From Pustulibacterium marinum (GTDB lineage Bacteria > Bacteroidota > Bacteroidia > Flavobacteriales > Flavobacteriaceae), in the NCBI RefSeq assembly GCF_900116665.1, contig NZ_FPBK01000019.1, positions 1 through 49,929 of the forward strand: DNA of 49,929 nt, in the 5' to 3' direction. Every line of letters starts with the position of its first letter. Position 1 is the stretch's first letter. The position numbers and the translations under genes were made by a program. This document shows, one piece after another, positions 24,778 through 32,297 of the stretch. The notes under the pieces are model-generated. The model did no database searches. It saw only the letters and a list, made by a program, of their open reading frames with translations, and was not told where the DNA came from.

Positions 24778-25419
24778 TTACGGAATTTCTATTCCAATAG
24801 AAGGAATCATCATAAGACCAGTTCTAAAATTGATATCTCCATTTGAAGGCGAATCTATGTATAAATCGTCATATCTAAATTCTGTTGAAATATAAACACC
24901 AATCCATTTGTAAATGGTATAATGTAGCTGTGGTGTTAAAGTATAAGAAGTTCCTCTATCATAAAAGATATCATCATTATGGTAATTTTTATAGCCAATA
25001 CTACCAACTCCCAATTGAACATTTCCATCGAACTTATTGGAAATAGAAAACCCATATCCAGTGAATACTCGAAATGTACTAGCTCTAGTTTTGTTATAAG
25101 CACCCATCTTTGAAACATCATCTACCGTGGCCTCTATTCGGCTAAAACTTATTCCTAACAATATATGTTTCATAAAACCGTCTGATCTTTTGAAATTGGT
25201 AAAATACTTCAATTCAATTCCGGGATCATACTGTAGTCCAACATTATAGTTGTTATTTTTATTGAGAGGCACTGGAAATTGATATCCTATTTGAAAACCT
25301 CCAATATCTAGATCTATTGTGTCATTTTCTGAAATTTCTACTATTGCTTGAGCATATCCAAAATGGAGACAAAAGAAACATCCACAAAAAACTAGTACTA
25401 ATTTAATATTCGATTTCAT
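24778..25419 (-). CDS. Predicted outer-membrane beta-barrel protein
   Basis: 213 residues with a signal peptide (to about GYAQA). Alternating hydrophobic strands follow (VGLQYDPGIELKYFT, HILLGISFSRIEATV, FRVFTGYGFSISNKF, LQLHYTIYKWIGVYISTEFRYD), as in small eight-stranded barrels. It overlaps the upstream lipoprotein gene by 17 bases, so the two are made together. No family name is assigned. Confidence 0.75.
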   Translation of the reverse strand: MKSNIKLVLVFCGCFFCLHFGYAQAIVEISENDTIDLDIGGFQIGYQFPVPLNKNNNYNVGLQYDPGIELKYFTNFKRSDGFMKHILLGISFSRIEATVDDVSKMGAYNKTRASTFRVFTGYGFSISNKFDGNVQLGVGSIGYKNYHNDDIFYDRGTSYTLTPQLHYTIYKWIGVYISTEFRYDDLYIDSPSNGDINFRTGLMMIPSIGIEIP

Positions 25420-26056
25420 AAGTAGTGTCAGATTGGGTTAATACTAGTGATATGCTTTGTGGCTCTTCATCATTTATAGTGTAAACAATTTGAATCTCTT
25501 CATTTAGCAACGTTCGAATTTGTACATGTGTATTTGATTCATCATAATTATTTACTTGATTCGTAAAACACTCAGAAGCACCATATATTTCAACTTCATC
25601 TTCATAAAAACTACACGTAGCGCTAGGATACATTACTTGATAATTGATAGTGCTAGAAGTGCCTGAAGTATTATTTAGCACTATATCTAAATTTGCAGCA
25701 TCATACAGCGTAACGTTGTAGGTAAAACTTGTTTTGGAATCTCTATCATCACCTAAGTAACGATCATACGATGAATAGTTAGTACTGGAATTTGATTTAT
25801 TCACTTTTAAAATTGCTGAATCATCGGAACTATCCAAAGAGTAAAATTCATAAAATCCATTAGAATTCGTACGTCCGTAACCCAGCGTAGATCCGTCCAC
25901 TACATAACTAACCTTAATATTTTCTATAGGTTCATCATTGTAATTGACAACAGTTCCATGTAGAAGAATTCTTCTGTTATTTTCTATATCAAAATCATCA
26001 CAACCGTGAAATATCAATAAACAAAAAACCAAAATTATCTTATAAAAGTGCTTCAT
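25403..26056 (-). CDS. Lipoprotein with a carboxypeptidase-regulatory-like domain
   Basis: 217 residues. LLIFHGC at 13-19 is a lipobox. HGTVVNYNDEPIENIKVSYVVDG ... TNSNGFYEF begins a CarboxypepD_reg/Ig-like fold often found in surface proteins of Bacteroidota. The C-terminal half is beta-rich without catalytic motifs. The gene overlaps the downstream barrel gene by 17 bases. A surface-exposed partner of the barrel is a reasonable guess but not shown. Confidence 0.75.
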   Translation of the reverse strand: MKHFYKIILVFCLLIFHGCDDFDIENNRRILLHGTVVNYNDEPIENIKVSYVVDGSTLGYGRTNSNGFYEFYSLDSSDDSAILKVNKSNSSTNYSSYDRYLGDDRDSKTSFTYNVTLYDAANLDIVLNNTSGTSSTINYQVMYPSATCSFYEDEVEIYGASECFTNQVNNYDESNTHVQIRTLLNEEIQIVYTINDEEPQSISLVLTQSDTTYEIEY

Positions 26057-26159
26057 AGGTGAATATTTTTATGAAGATACCGTAAGATAATTTTGGTTGC
26101 GTATATTTAATTCTTTTTTTTGAAAGAATTATTGTATTAAAATTATATAGATTGAATTT

Positions 26160-26957
26160 TTAATAATTCTCCACCCTATCCAAAAGTTTGAGTGCTTCCT
26201 CTAAATCTAATTCAGCTAAAGAGTTTACAATTAAATTAGGTTTGAAAGCATAATTATCCAATTCTTCTTTTCGAGTTACACCAGATAGAGTAAGTACTGT
26301 TTTGTATCCTAGTTGAACAGCTCCAAGAATATCGGTATCCATAGTATCTCCTATAACAATAGTTTCACGAGCTTCTAAACCTAAATGCTTTCTGGCAGCT
26401 CTCATCATAACCGGGCTTGGTTTTCCAACAGAAAAAGCTTGTTTACCGGAAGCTTCTTCAATCATTTTAACTATGGCCTTAATTCCTAAATTATCCCAAC
26501 CTTTAATTTTTGGAGAAGGGTCTAAGTTTGTAGCGATCAACTTAGCGCCGTTTAAGATCATGTTCACAGCAGTATTTACCATTTCAAGAGTGAAATTTCT
26601 ACCTTCACCAACTACCACAAAATCCGGATCTTGATTCACCATTACATAACCTTGTTGATGCAAACTAGTAATCAAACCGCCTTCACCAAGAACATACGCG
26701 GTTCCGTTTGGGTTCATAAAAGATAAAAACCATGAAGTTGCCATGGCACTTGTATATACATTTTCTTCTTTGATATGAATTCCTAAACGAGCACATTTAT
26801 TCACTGCATCCAATGGTGTACGCTGGCTATTATTGGTCATGAAACAAAAAGGAATATCCTTTTCTTGTAACTCAGCTATAAATTTATCTGCTCCGGGAAT
26901 TAAGGTGTTATTTCCATAAATTACACCATCCATATCAATTAAAAAACCTTTTTTCAT
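26160..26957 (-). CDS. NagD-like HAD-superfamily (IIA) phosphatase
   Basis: 265 residues from the ATG at 26957. A TTG seven codons upstream overlaps the -7 promoter element, so it is rejected. Motif I is LIDMDGVIYG (nucleophile Asp 8, acid Asp 10), the next motifs are CFMTNNSQRT, KPSPVMMRAA and GDTMDTDILGA. NagD-type enzymes dephosphorylate ribonucleotide monophosphates or small sugar phosphates in the cytoplasm. Single-gene transcript by appearance; the downstream gene lies 99 bases away on the same strand and the intervening sequence is AT-rich. Confidence 0.9.
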   Translation of the reverse strand: MKKGFLIDMDGVIYGNNTLIPGADKFIAELQEKDIPFCFMTNNSQRTPLDAVNKCARLGIHIKEENVYTSAMATSWFLSFMNPNGTAYVLGEGGLITSLHQQGYVMVNQDPDFVVVGEGRNFTLEMVNTAVNMILNGAKLIATNLDPSPKIKGWDNLGIKAIVKMIEEASGKQAFSVGKPSPVMMRAARKHLGLEARETIVIGDTMDTDILGAVQLGYKTVLTLSGVTRKEELDNYAFKPNLIVNSLAELDLEEALKLLDRVENY

Positions 26958-26975
26958 CTCTAGTATATTTAACGT

Positions 26976-26983
26976 CAAAAATA
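26976..26983 (-). promoter_or_regulatory. -7 element upstream of the HAD phosphatase gene
   Basis: TATTTTTG on the minus strand (26983-26976) fits TAnnTTTG, 19 bases before the ATG. I see no clear -33 element. Confidence 0.4.
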
Positions 26984-27064
26984 GTAATTAAAAAATGTTT
27001 AGTTAAATAAACATCCCTTTTTGAAGATTAAATTTTTGTGAAGTGGATTGCAACCTATTTCGTT

Positions 27065-27706
27065 TTATTCTATTTCAATTTTTTCTCCACCAAATTTGGG
27101 CCTTTTTCCAAACATAAGATCTAAAACCATTTTACATCTTGCTAACTTTTCACGCATTTGAGTTTTGAAACCATAGCTCACGGAAACATCCTTTGCATTA
27201 AACCCAGTAGCCTTCATTCCCTTAGATTCCGCTATATAAATAGCACGTTGGTTATGCCATTTTTGAGAAATGACAATAATTTCGGTTTGGCCAAATATTT
27301 CTTTACAGCGTACTACAGAATCTAAGGTTCTAAACCCTGCGTAATCCAAATAAATACATTCTTCTTGAACACCCCTTTCTATCAAATCATTTTTCATAGT
27401 TATGGGTTCGTTATACTCTAGAGTTCCGTTATCACCACTAACTAAAATATAATTGATTTTCCCAGCTTTGTAAAGCGCTACAGCAGCATCTATCCTATTC
27501 TCATAATATTTATTGAGTTCTCCTCTTCTGATGTATTTGGAGGTACCCAAAAGCAACCCGACTTTCTGAGATGCTATTCTTTCTACACTAGAAAAAGTAC
27601 TTCCCTCAGTATCTTTGTTGACCAAAAAATCTACACTAAAAATGATGATTACCAATACCAATATGAGTATAAAGAATATTTGTATCATCTTTCTTAGTTT
27701 TTTCAT
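27065..27706 (-). CDS. SanA/YdcF-like DUF218 membrane protein
   Basis: 213 residues with one N-terminal membrane helix (about 8-28). The DUF218 core includes GLLLGTSKYIRRGELNKYYE, RIDAAVALYKAGKINYILVSG, DYAGFRTLDSVVRCKEIF and IVISQKWHNQRAIYIAES, matching the SanA (vancomycin high-temperature exclusion) branch. The reaction is unknown; in enterobacteria SanA affects envelope permeability. Its ATG overlaps the stop of the preceding gene by 4 bases (ATGA). Confidence 0.88.
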   Translation of the reverse strand: MKKLRKMIQIFFILILVLVIIIFSVDFLVNKDTEGSTFSSVERIASQKVGLLLGTSKYIRRGELNKYYENRIDAAVALYKAGKINYILVSGDNGTLEYNEPITMKNDLIERGVQEECIYLDYAGFRTLDSVVRCKEIFGQTEIIVISQKWHNQRAIYIAESKGMKATGFNAKDVSVSYGFKTQMREKLARCKMVLDLMFGKRPKFGGEKIEIE

Positions 27707-28188
27707 GTATAAATAAGTTTTCGAATCTCTGTTTGTGCTTGTTCTTCTGAAATAGTAGGATTTTTACCTTCCTGAAGTTTTTTAATCTTTCTTATAGTTT
27801 TTGCAGTATCGGCCGCAGTTCGTTTTATTTTGTTTTCAGATGGAAATGCATCTTTATGTTGAAACTCAATATCATTACCATTTATTGTGATTACATAGAG
27901 TTTCTCTGTTTCGCTATCACTATAAAAGTCTGTCCAACGGGCAAAACCAATTTTAACTCGATCTTTTTTTGCTGTTGGAATGGATGCAATTCGCCATCTG
28001 CAATTGGCTGCTCTTCCCCAGTGATTTGCAACTCGAAAAACTCCTTCTTCAGTATAAAAATAGCTTGATCCAGATTTACTTTTATAATGTGGTTTTTCGT
28101 TTTGAAAAGGAAAATCTTCTTTAATTACCTGTTTAAAAACGCAATAGGTATGTTTAAAAAAGTTTCCTTTATGATATTTTTTCTGCAA
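27703..28188 (-). CDS. Conserved hypothetical protein
   Basis: 161 residues, cytoplasmic, rich in Lys and aromatic residues. GVFRVANHWGRAANCRWRI (about 50-68) is a distinctive core; the C-terminal 45 residues are a charged helix (ADTAKTIRKIKKLQE...). I do not recognise the family. It abuts the PrcB-like gene (stop at 28189) and overlaps the SanA-like gene by 4 bases, so it sits in a probable operon with both. Confidence 0.75.
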   Translation of the reverse strand: MQKKYHKGNFFKHTYCVFKQVIKEDFPFQNEKPHYKSKSGSSYFYTEEGVFRVANHWGRAANCRWRIASIPTAKKDRVKIGFARWTDFYSDSETEKLYVITINGNDIEFQHKDAFPSENKIKRTAADTAKTIRKIKKLQEGKNPTISEEQAQTEIRKLIYT

Positions 28189-28656
28189 TTACTTTTTATT
28201 AAAAACTACCTTTTTATCGCTATACTTGGTTTTAACTATTGTAAAAGGACTTGTCAAAGCGGTGGTTACTAAACCTCCCGGTTCTGGAGAAGTTTCTGCT
28301 ACAGTAACTTTGATCATACTAGTAGTTTCTTCTATATCAGTAACATTTATAGCATAACCTCCTGTACTTCTTTGACCCATACACAAAATGAGCAACATTT
28401 CTTTGGAATAATCTAAAGCTGGTATTTCGTAGCCAGGTGAAACGTTTGTATTTATTTGAGCATAAAATTCTTCTACAATAGAAGGCTCTTTTGCTACAAT
28501 AATTTTTGCATCTTCCGGACCTCCATGGGATTTTTGAAGTAAAACCTCCCATGTTGGTTCTTGTTTCTTAGAAGCTGCAACGACCTTTTCTGTACTATCA
28601 CAACTCATAAAAATCAAGAAACTTAAAATACTAAGCGTGCTTAAAAGCTTTTTCAT
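28189..28656 (-). CDS. PrcB-like lipoprotein
   Basis: 155 residues from the ATG at 28656; one four codons upstream (28668) is also possible. LIFMSC near residue 18 is a lipobox. The C-terminal half carries the PrcB_C pattern MLLILCMGQRSTGGYAINV, ETSPEPGGLVTTALTSPFTIV. In oral spirochetes PrcB stabilises a surface protease complex; elsewhere the domain has unknown partners. The start lies inside the 3' end of bshA, overlapping by 26 bases. Confidence 0.8.
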   Translation of the reverse strand: MKKLLSTLSILSFLIFMSCDSTEKVVAASKKQEPTWEVLLQKSHGGPEDAKIIVAKEPSIVEEFYAQINTNVSPGYEIPALDYSKEMLLILCMGQRSTGGYAINVTDIEETTSMIKVTVAETSPEPGGLVTTALTSPFTIVKTKYSDKKVVFNKK

Positions 28657-29758
28657 AGATAGCTTCATATAACGGAACTATATTGTTTACATCAAATTTT
28701 TCTGATTCTTTTCTGGCTTGTTGCTTAAATTTCTCAAGAGAAGCATCTTCTTTCAAGATTTTTAAAGCATTTTCAGCCATTTCATCTACATTACCTACTT
28801 CACTTAAAAAGCCGGTAACACCTTGTCTGTTTACTTCGGGAATTCCGCCAGTATTGCTAGAAACTACCGGAGTTCTATTGACCATAGCTTCCAATGCCGC
28901 CAAACCGAAACTCTCGGTTTCCGATGGTAATAAAAATAGATCTGAAAAACATAAAATTCTGTCTATTTCGTTACTATTCCCAAGGAACATTACTTTATTT
29001 TCTATTCCCAATTTTTCGCAAAGCAATTCAGCTTTTTCTTTTTCGGGTCCTTCCCCTACCATCATCAGTTTGGCAGGAATCTCTTTTTGAATTCTATAGA
29101 AAATTTGAACAACGTCTTGTATACGTTTTACTTTTCTAAAATTACTCACGTGGGTAATTATGCGCTCTCCTTCTTTAGCCATCATTCCACGCTGACAATC
29201 GGTAAATTGTGTTTTATAAGCGTGGGCATCTATAAAGTTTGGAATTACTTCTATATCATTCTTTATATCAAAAAGACGCAAGGTATCTGCTTTTAAACTT
29301 TCGGAAACAGAAGTTACAATATCTGATTTGTTAATACTGAAAGTTACGGCTGGTTTATAAAAAGGATGATTTCCTACCAAAGTAATATCGGTTCCATGAA
29401 GTGTGGTAACCATAGGAATATAAATACCTTCTTCTTCTAACATTTGCTTGGCCATATATCCTGCATATGCATGCGGAATGGCATAATGAACATGCAATAA
29501 TTCAATTCCATATAGTTTTACCATATCCACCAATTTGCTGGACAAGGCTAACTCATAGGGTTGGTAATGAAACAATGGATATTTGGGTACGTGAACTTCA
29601 TGAAAATGAATATTACTCCCCAATAATGCAAGCCTTACCGGTTGTTTGTACGTAATAAAATGAATTTCATGTCCTCTGTTGGAAAGAGCCATTCCAAGTT
29701 CTGTAGCTACTACACCACTTCCCCCAAAGGTGGGATAACATACAATTCCTATTTTCAT
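28631..29758 (-). CDS. bshA: N-acetyl-alpha-D-glucosaminyl L-malate synthase (bacillithiol pathway)
   Basis: 375 residues, the usual length for BshA, a GT4 glycosyltransferase. The start MKIGIVCYPTFGGSGVVATE, the segment LLHVHYAIPHAYAGYMAKQM and TTLHGTDITLVG are diagnostic; the C-terminal half has NFRKVKRI, MVGEGPEKEKAELL and the glycosyltransferase motif LFLLPSETESFGLAALEAM. It joins UDP-GlcNAc and L-malate in the first step of bacillithiol synthesis. bshB and bshC are not in the window. Followed by the overlapping PrcB-like gene. Confidence 0.95.
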   Translation of the reverse strand: MKIGIVCYPTFGGSGVVATELGMALSNRGHEIHFITYKQPVRLALLGSNIHFHEVHVPKYPLFHYQPYELALSSKLVDMVKLYGIELLHVHYAIPHAYAGYMAKQMLEEEGIYIPMVTTLHGTDITLVGNHPFYKPAVTFSINKSDIVTSVSESLKADTLRLFDIKNDIEVIPNFIDAHAYKTQFTDCQRGMMAKEGERIITHVSNFRKVKRIQDVVQIFYRIQKEIPAKLMMVGEGPEKEKAELLCEKLGIENKVMFLGNSNEIDRILCFSDLFLLPSETESFGLAALEAMVNRTPVVSSNTGGIPEVNRQGVTGFLSEVGNVDEMAENALKILKEDASLEKFKQQARKESEKFDVNNIVPLYEAIYEKAFKHA

Positions 29759-29785
29759 TGTTTCACTAACTTATTATTTGGTTTT

Positions 29786-29793
29786 CAAATGTA
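29786..29793 (-). promoter_or_regulatory. -7 element upstream of bshA
   Basis: TACATTTG on the minus strand (29793-29786) matches TAnnTTTG, 27 bases before the start. A possible TTG lies at 29821-29819, 25 bases upstream, slightly far for the consensus. Confidence 0.5.
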
Positions 29794-29843
29794 CGACTAA
29801 CTTTTTTTAGGTTTGTTACAATTTTGTTAAAGCCATTAACAGA

Positions 29844-29882
29844 AAGAGGTTGAACACATCTTACGAATCTATTCAACCTCTT
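29844..29882 (-). terminator. Stem-loop downstream of the carbonic anhydrase gene
   Basis: aagaggttgaa (29844-29854) and ttcaacctctt (29872-29882) are exact 11-bp complements with a 17-base loop. It follows the carbonic anhydrase stop on the minus strand; the following sequence is only moderately U-rich. Confidence 0.6.
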
Positions 29883-29910
29883 ACATTTATATTTTAAAGT
29901 GACTTACGAA

Positions 29911-30537
29911 CTATGACAATTTGTAAATCTCCATGATTTCTTCCAAGATTTTTTCAAAGTCTATTTTAAGGTCGATTATTGTACCTGTGTGAAGATCAAA
30001 AACCCAACCGTGAACGGTAATTTCACGTTCGCGTACAGCTTTCTGAACATCTGCTGTTTTAATTACGTTTACACACTGTTCTTGTACATTTAACTCTACC
30101 AAACGATTGTATTTTGCTGTTTCATCTTCAATAGCATTTAATTCATCTTTATGAAGACGATATACATCGCGAATGTTTCTTAACCACGGATTTAGAAGTC
30201 CAAGATCTTCAGATTGCATAGCAGCCTTTACGCCACCACAATTGTAATGACCACAAACCACTACATGATTTACTTTCAAATGAGATACTGCATAGTTGAT
30301 TACAGACATCGCATTAATATCTGTATTTGGAACCATGTTGGCAATGTTTCTATGAACAAAAACTTCTCCAGGTCCTGCACCCATAACTTCCTCTGCGGTT
30401 ACACGGCTATCTGAACATCCAATATATAAGATTTCAGGACTTTGACCTTTTGCTAATTCGTTGAAATAATCTTTGTCCAGGCTTAATTTTTCTTGAACCC
30501 AGTCTTTATTGTTCTCGAAGATTTTTTTAATATCCAA
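29911..30537 (-). CDS. can: Beta-class carbonic anhydrase
   Basis: 208 residues. Zinc ligands and active-site pair are all present: CSDSR (Cys 41, Asp 43, Arg 45) and GHYNCGG (His 97, Cys 100), with VFVHRNIANMV between them. It interconverts CO2 and bicarbonate in the cytoplasm. The start is a TTG at 30537: an in-frame stop lies just upstream and no ATG fits. A -7 element TAAATTTG (30570-30563) lies 25 bases before the start. Single-gene transcript ended by the stem-loop at 29844-29882. Confidence 0.95.
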   Translation of the reverse strand: MDIKKIFENNKDWVQEKLSLDKDYFNELAKGQSPEILYIGCSDSRVTAEEVMGAGPGEVFVHRNIANMVPNTDINAMSVINYAVSHLKVNHVVVCGHYNCGGVKAAMQSEDLGLLNPWLRNIRDVYRLHKDELNAIEDETAKYNRLVELNVQEQCVNVIKTADVQKAVREREITVHGWVFDLHTGTIIDLKIDFEKILEEIMEIYKLS

Positions 30538-30562
30538 TTTTCAAGTCTTTATGGTTATAATG

Positions 30563-30570
30563 CAAATTTA
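30563..30570 (-). promoter_or_regulatory. -7 element upstream of the carbonic anhydrase gene
   Basis: TAAATTTG on the minus strand (30570-30563) matches TAnnTTTG, 25 bases before the TTG start. It supports the choice of that start. Confidence 0.5.
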
Positions 30571-30605
30571 AAAAAAGCATAGAGGTAGCCTTGAGAATTT
30601 TACAA

Positions 30606-31118
30606 TTAATTAAGTTTTATCCAAAGTTCTAAGGTAATGTTTCTACCGTCTTTTACTGCTGCATTTTCTTGTGATCGAATCCATTTGAAACCACATTTTT
30701 CTAAAATGATTTTTGAAGCCTTGTTTTCACTATCCAAAAAAGCTTCTACTCTTTTGAGATGTAAAGTGTCCCTGGAAAAGTTTAGAATAGCGGTTACAGC
30801 TCTTTTTGCAATTCCTTTACCCCAAAATTGAGGTAAAAGCCAATATCCTATTTCGGCTTTTTCAGAAGTCATGTCATTGAAACCGCAAGCTCCCAAAAAA
30901 TTGTTTTCTTTGTCCATAATCTTCCACCAAATACCTGTACCAGTTTGCTGCAAATTTTGATACCATGTCATTTGCGTTTTCGTTTCCTCCAATGTTAGAA
31001 AACTTACACCATAATATTTAATAACTGCGGGATCTGACAATCCTTTATGTATATGGATAATATCATCAGGATGAATTTCCTTCAGTAGTAATCCTTCTAC
31101 TTGTAGTTCTGGAAACAT
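30606..31118 (-). CDS. GNAT family N-acetyltransferase (RimJ/RimL type)
   Basis: 170 residues. The acetyl-CoA-binding segment is PQFWGKGIAKRAVTAIL (Q/RxxGxG/A form), preceded by AEIGYWLLPQ and followed by VEAFLDSENKASKIILEKCGF, the typical C-terminal strand and helix. It transfers acetyl from acetyl-CoA to an amino group of an unknown substrate. Ends 4 bases before the start of nothing on this side; upstream on the same strand is the small membrane protein gene with a 3-base gap. Confidence 0.9.
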   Translation of the reverse strand: MFPELQVEGLLLKEIHPDDIIHIHKGLSDPAVIKYYGVSFLTLEETKTQMTWYQNLQQTGTGIWWKIMDKENNFLGACGFNDMTSEKAEIGYWLLPQFWGKGIAKRAVTAILNFSRDTLHLKRVEAFLDSENKASKIILEKCGFKWIRSQENAAVKDGRNITLELWIKLN

Positions 31119-31121
31119 TGA

Positions 31122-31274
31122 TTACTTCTTTTTTGCTAATTGCGAAACAATCAAAAAAACAAACATGAAAACAGGAACAGAAAGCGCAAAATACAATCCA
31201 AAAAGATTAAGGCCAGTAATAGCAACAAAAATAAACAAAGCAAAAAAGAAACTGTATTTGATTTTCTTCTTCAT
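31122..31274 (-). CDS. Small two-helix membrane protein
   Basis: 50 residues: a Lys-rich start (MKKKIKY), two hydrophobic helices (about 8-25 and 29-45) and a Lys-rich end (QLAKKK). The gaps to the DeoR-family gene (5 bases) and the GNAT gene (3 bases) indicate one transcript. Its composition and placement look like a real small protein rather than chance. No function is known to me. Confidence 0.7.
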   Translation of the reverse strand: MKKKIKYSFFFALFIFVAITGLNLFGLYFALSVPVFMFVFLIVSQLAKKK

Positions 31275-31279
31275 AAAAA

Positions 31280-32035
31280 TTAATCTACAATGGTAACTAC
31301 TATTCCTTTTTCTTCTAACATTGGCAGAATCGATTTTGAAATACCGCTATCGGTAATAATCTCATCAATATCATCTAAACTACAAATTCTTCCAAAACTC
31401 TTTTTTCCAAACTTAGAACTATCGGCTAATACTATGGTGCGTTCTGCTGCTTTGATCATTTTCTGGTTCAACTGTGCTTCTTCTAAATGTGTTGTACTCA
31501 AACCATATTCAAGATCAATACCATCTACACCTAAAAACAATTTACTACAGCTAATGTTCTCCAGGATAAAAGCCGCTTGTACTCCAACAACAGAAGACGA
31601 ACTATGACGTACATAACCGCCCAATTGTAACACATCTATATGTTTATACCTAATTAATTCCTGAGCTACATTTAAAGATGCAGTGATTACGGTAAGCTTT
31701 TCTTTTACCTCTATAGCTTTTGCAAGTGCCTGAACCGTAGTTCCCGAAGCTATTAAAATAGAATCATGTTCCTTTACACGCTTTGCCGCTTCCTTAGCGA
31801 TAGTAGACTTCTCTTCTACTTTAATTTTTTCTTTTTCATTTACAGAACGGTCGCTTATATAAGGATCATCTAAAGAAGCACCTCCATGAGTCCTATGTAA
31901 CAACCCCTTCTCTTCCAGAAATTTTAAATCTTTACGAATGGTTACTGCAGAAACATTTAATTCTTTACATAAATCTGCTACTTCCACATATTTATGTTCT
32001 TCTATCTTCCTTAAAATAGTTTGATGTCTTTTCAT
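31280..32035 (-). CDS. glpR: DeoR-family transcriptional repressor, probable glycerol regulon repressor
   Basis: 251 residues from the ATG at 32035; the ATG at 32050 lies only 2 bases past the -7 element and would leave no leader, so the inner start is preferred. The N-terminal winged helix reads ILRKIEEHKYVEVADLCKEL-NVSAVTIRKDLKFLEEKGLLHRTHGG. The C-terminal sugar-phosphate sensor has ASGTTVQALAKAI, VGVDGIDLEYGLST and VLADSSKFGKKSF. It is divergent from glpD, and the shared region carries repeated GAAAC elements, so it probably represses glp genes in the absence of glycerol 3-phosphate. The ligand is inferred. Confidence 0.88.
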   Translation of the reverse strand: MKRHQTILRKIEEHKYVEVADLCKELNVSAVTIRKDLKFLEEKGLLHRTHGGASLDDPYISDRSVNEKEKIKVEEKSTIAKEAAKRVKEHDSILIASGTTVQALAKAIEVKEKLTVITASLNVAQELIRYKHIDVLQLGGYVRHSSSSVVGVQAAFILENISCSKLFLGVDGIDLEYGLSTTHLEEAQLNQKMIKAAERTIVLADSSKFGKKSFGRICSLDDIDEIITDSGISKSILPMLEEKGIVVTIVD

Positions 32036-32051
32036 GGTATCAGAATTCATA

Positions 32052-32085
32052 CAAATATATTAAAGTTACTTAACGATTCTCAAAA
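32052..32085 (-). promoter_or_regulatory. Promoter of the DeoR-family gene
   Basis: On the minus strand TTTTG (32085-32081) and TATATTTG (32059-32052) are 21 bases apart. The first GAAAC pair (32084-32101) overlaps its -33 element, which would allow autoregulation. Confidence 0.6.
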
Positions 32086-32114
32086 CGAAACCTAACGAAA
32101 CTGAAAACGTTTTC
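32084..32114. promoter_or_regulatory. Putative GlpR operator, left half-sites
   Basis: aacgaaac occurs at 32084-32091 and 32094-32101, exactly one helical turn apart, next to the perfect palindrome gaaaacgttttc (32103-32114). Direct repeats spaced by 10 bp suit DeoR-family binding. Confidence 0.5.
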
Positions 32115-32233
32115 TCAAGCTACAAACAGCTTAAAACATTGATTTCATTAAGAAAACCTTAACTAACGCTATTATTATAATGCTAAAATAGCGATAATAA
32201 TTTTTATTATATTTCATTTTTTTATTAATTTAT

Positions 32234-32264
32234 TTTGAAATTTAAAATTAACCGTTTACATTTG
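32234..32264 (+). promoter_or_regulatory. glpD promoter
   Basis: TTTG at 32234-32237 and TACATTTG at 32257-32264 are 19 bases apart, a full match to the flavobacterial consensus. The GTG start of glpD is 33 bases downstream. Confidence 0.75.
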
Positions 32265-32278
32265 AAACCAAATGAAAC
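32264..32278. promoter_or_regulatory. Putative GlpR operator over the glpD transcription start
   Basis: gaaac occurs at 32264-32268 and 32274-32278, again with a 10-bp period, starting at the last base of the -7 element. A protein bound here would cover the start of transcription. Confidence 0.5.
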
Positions 32279-32297
32279 AAATTAAAACTATTCAAAA

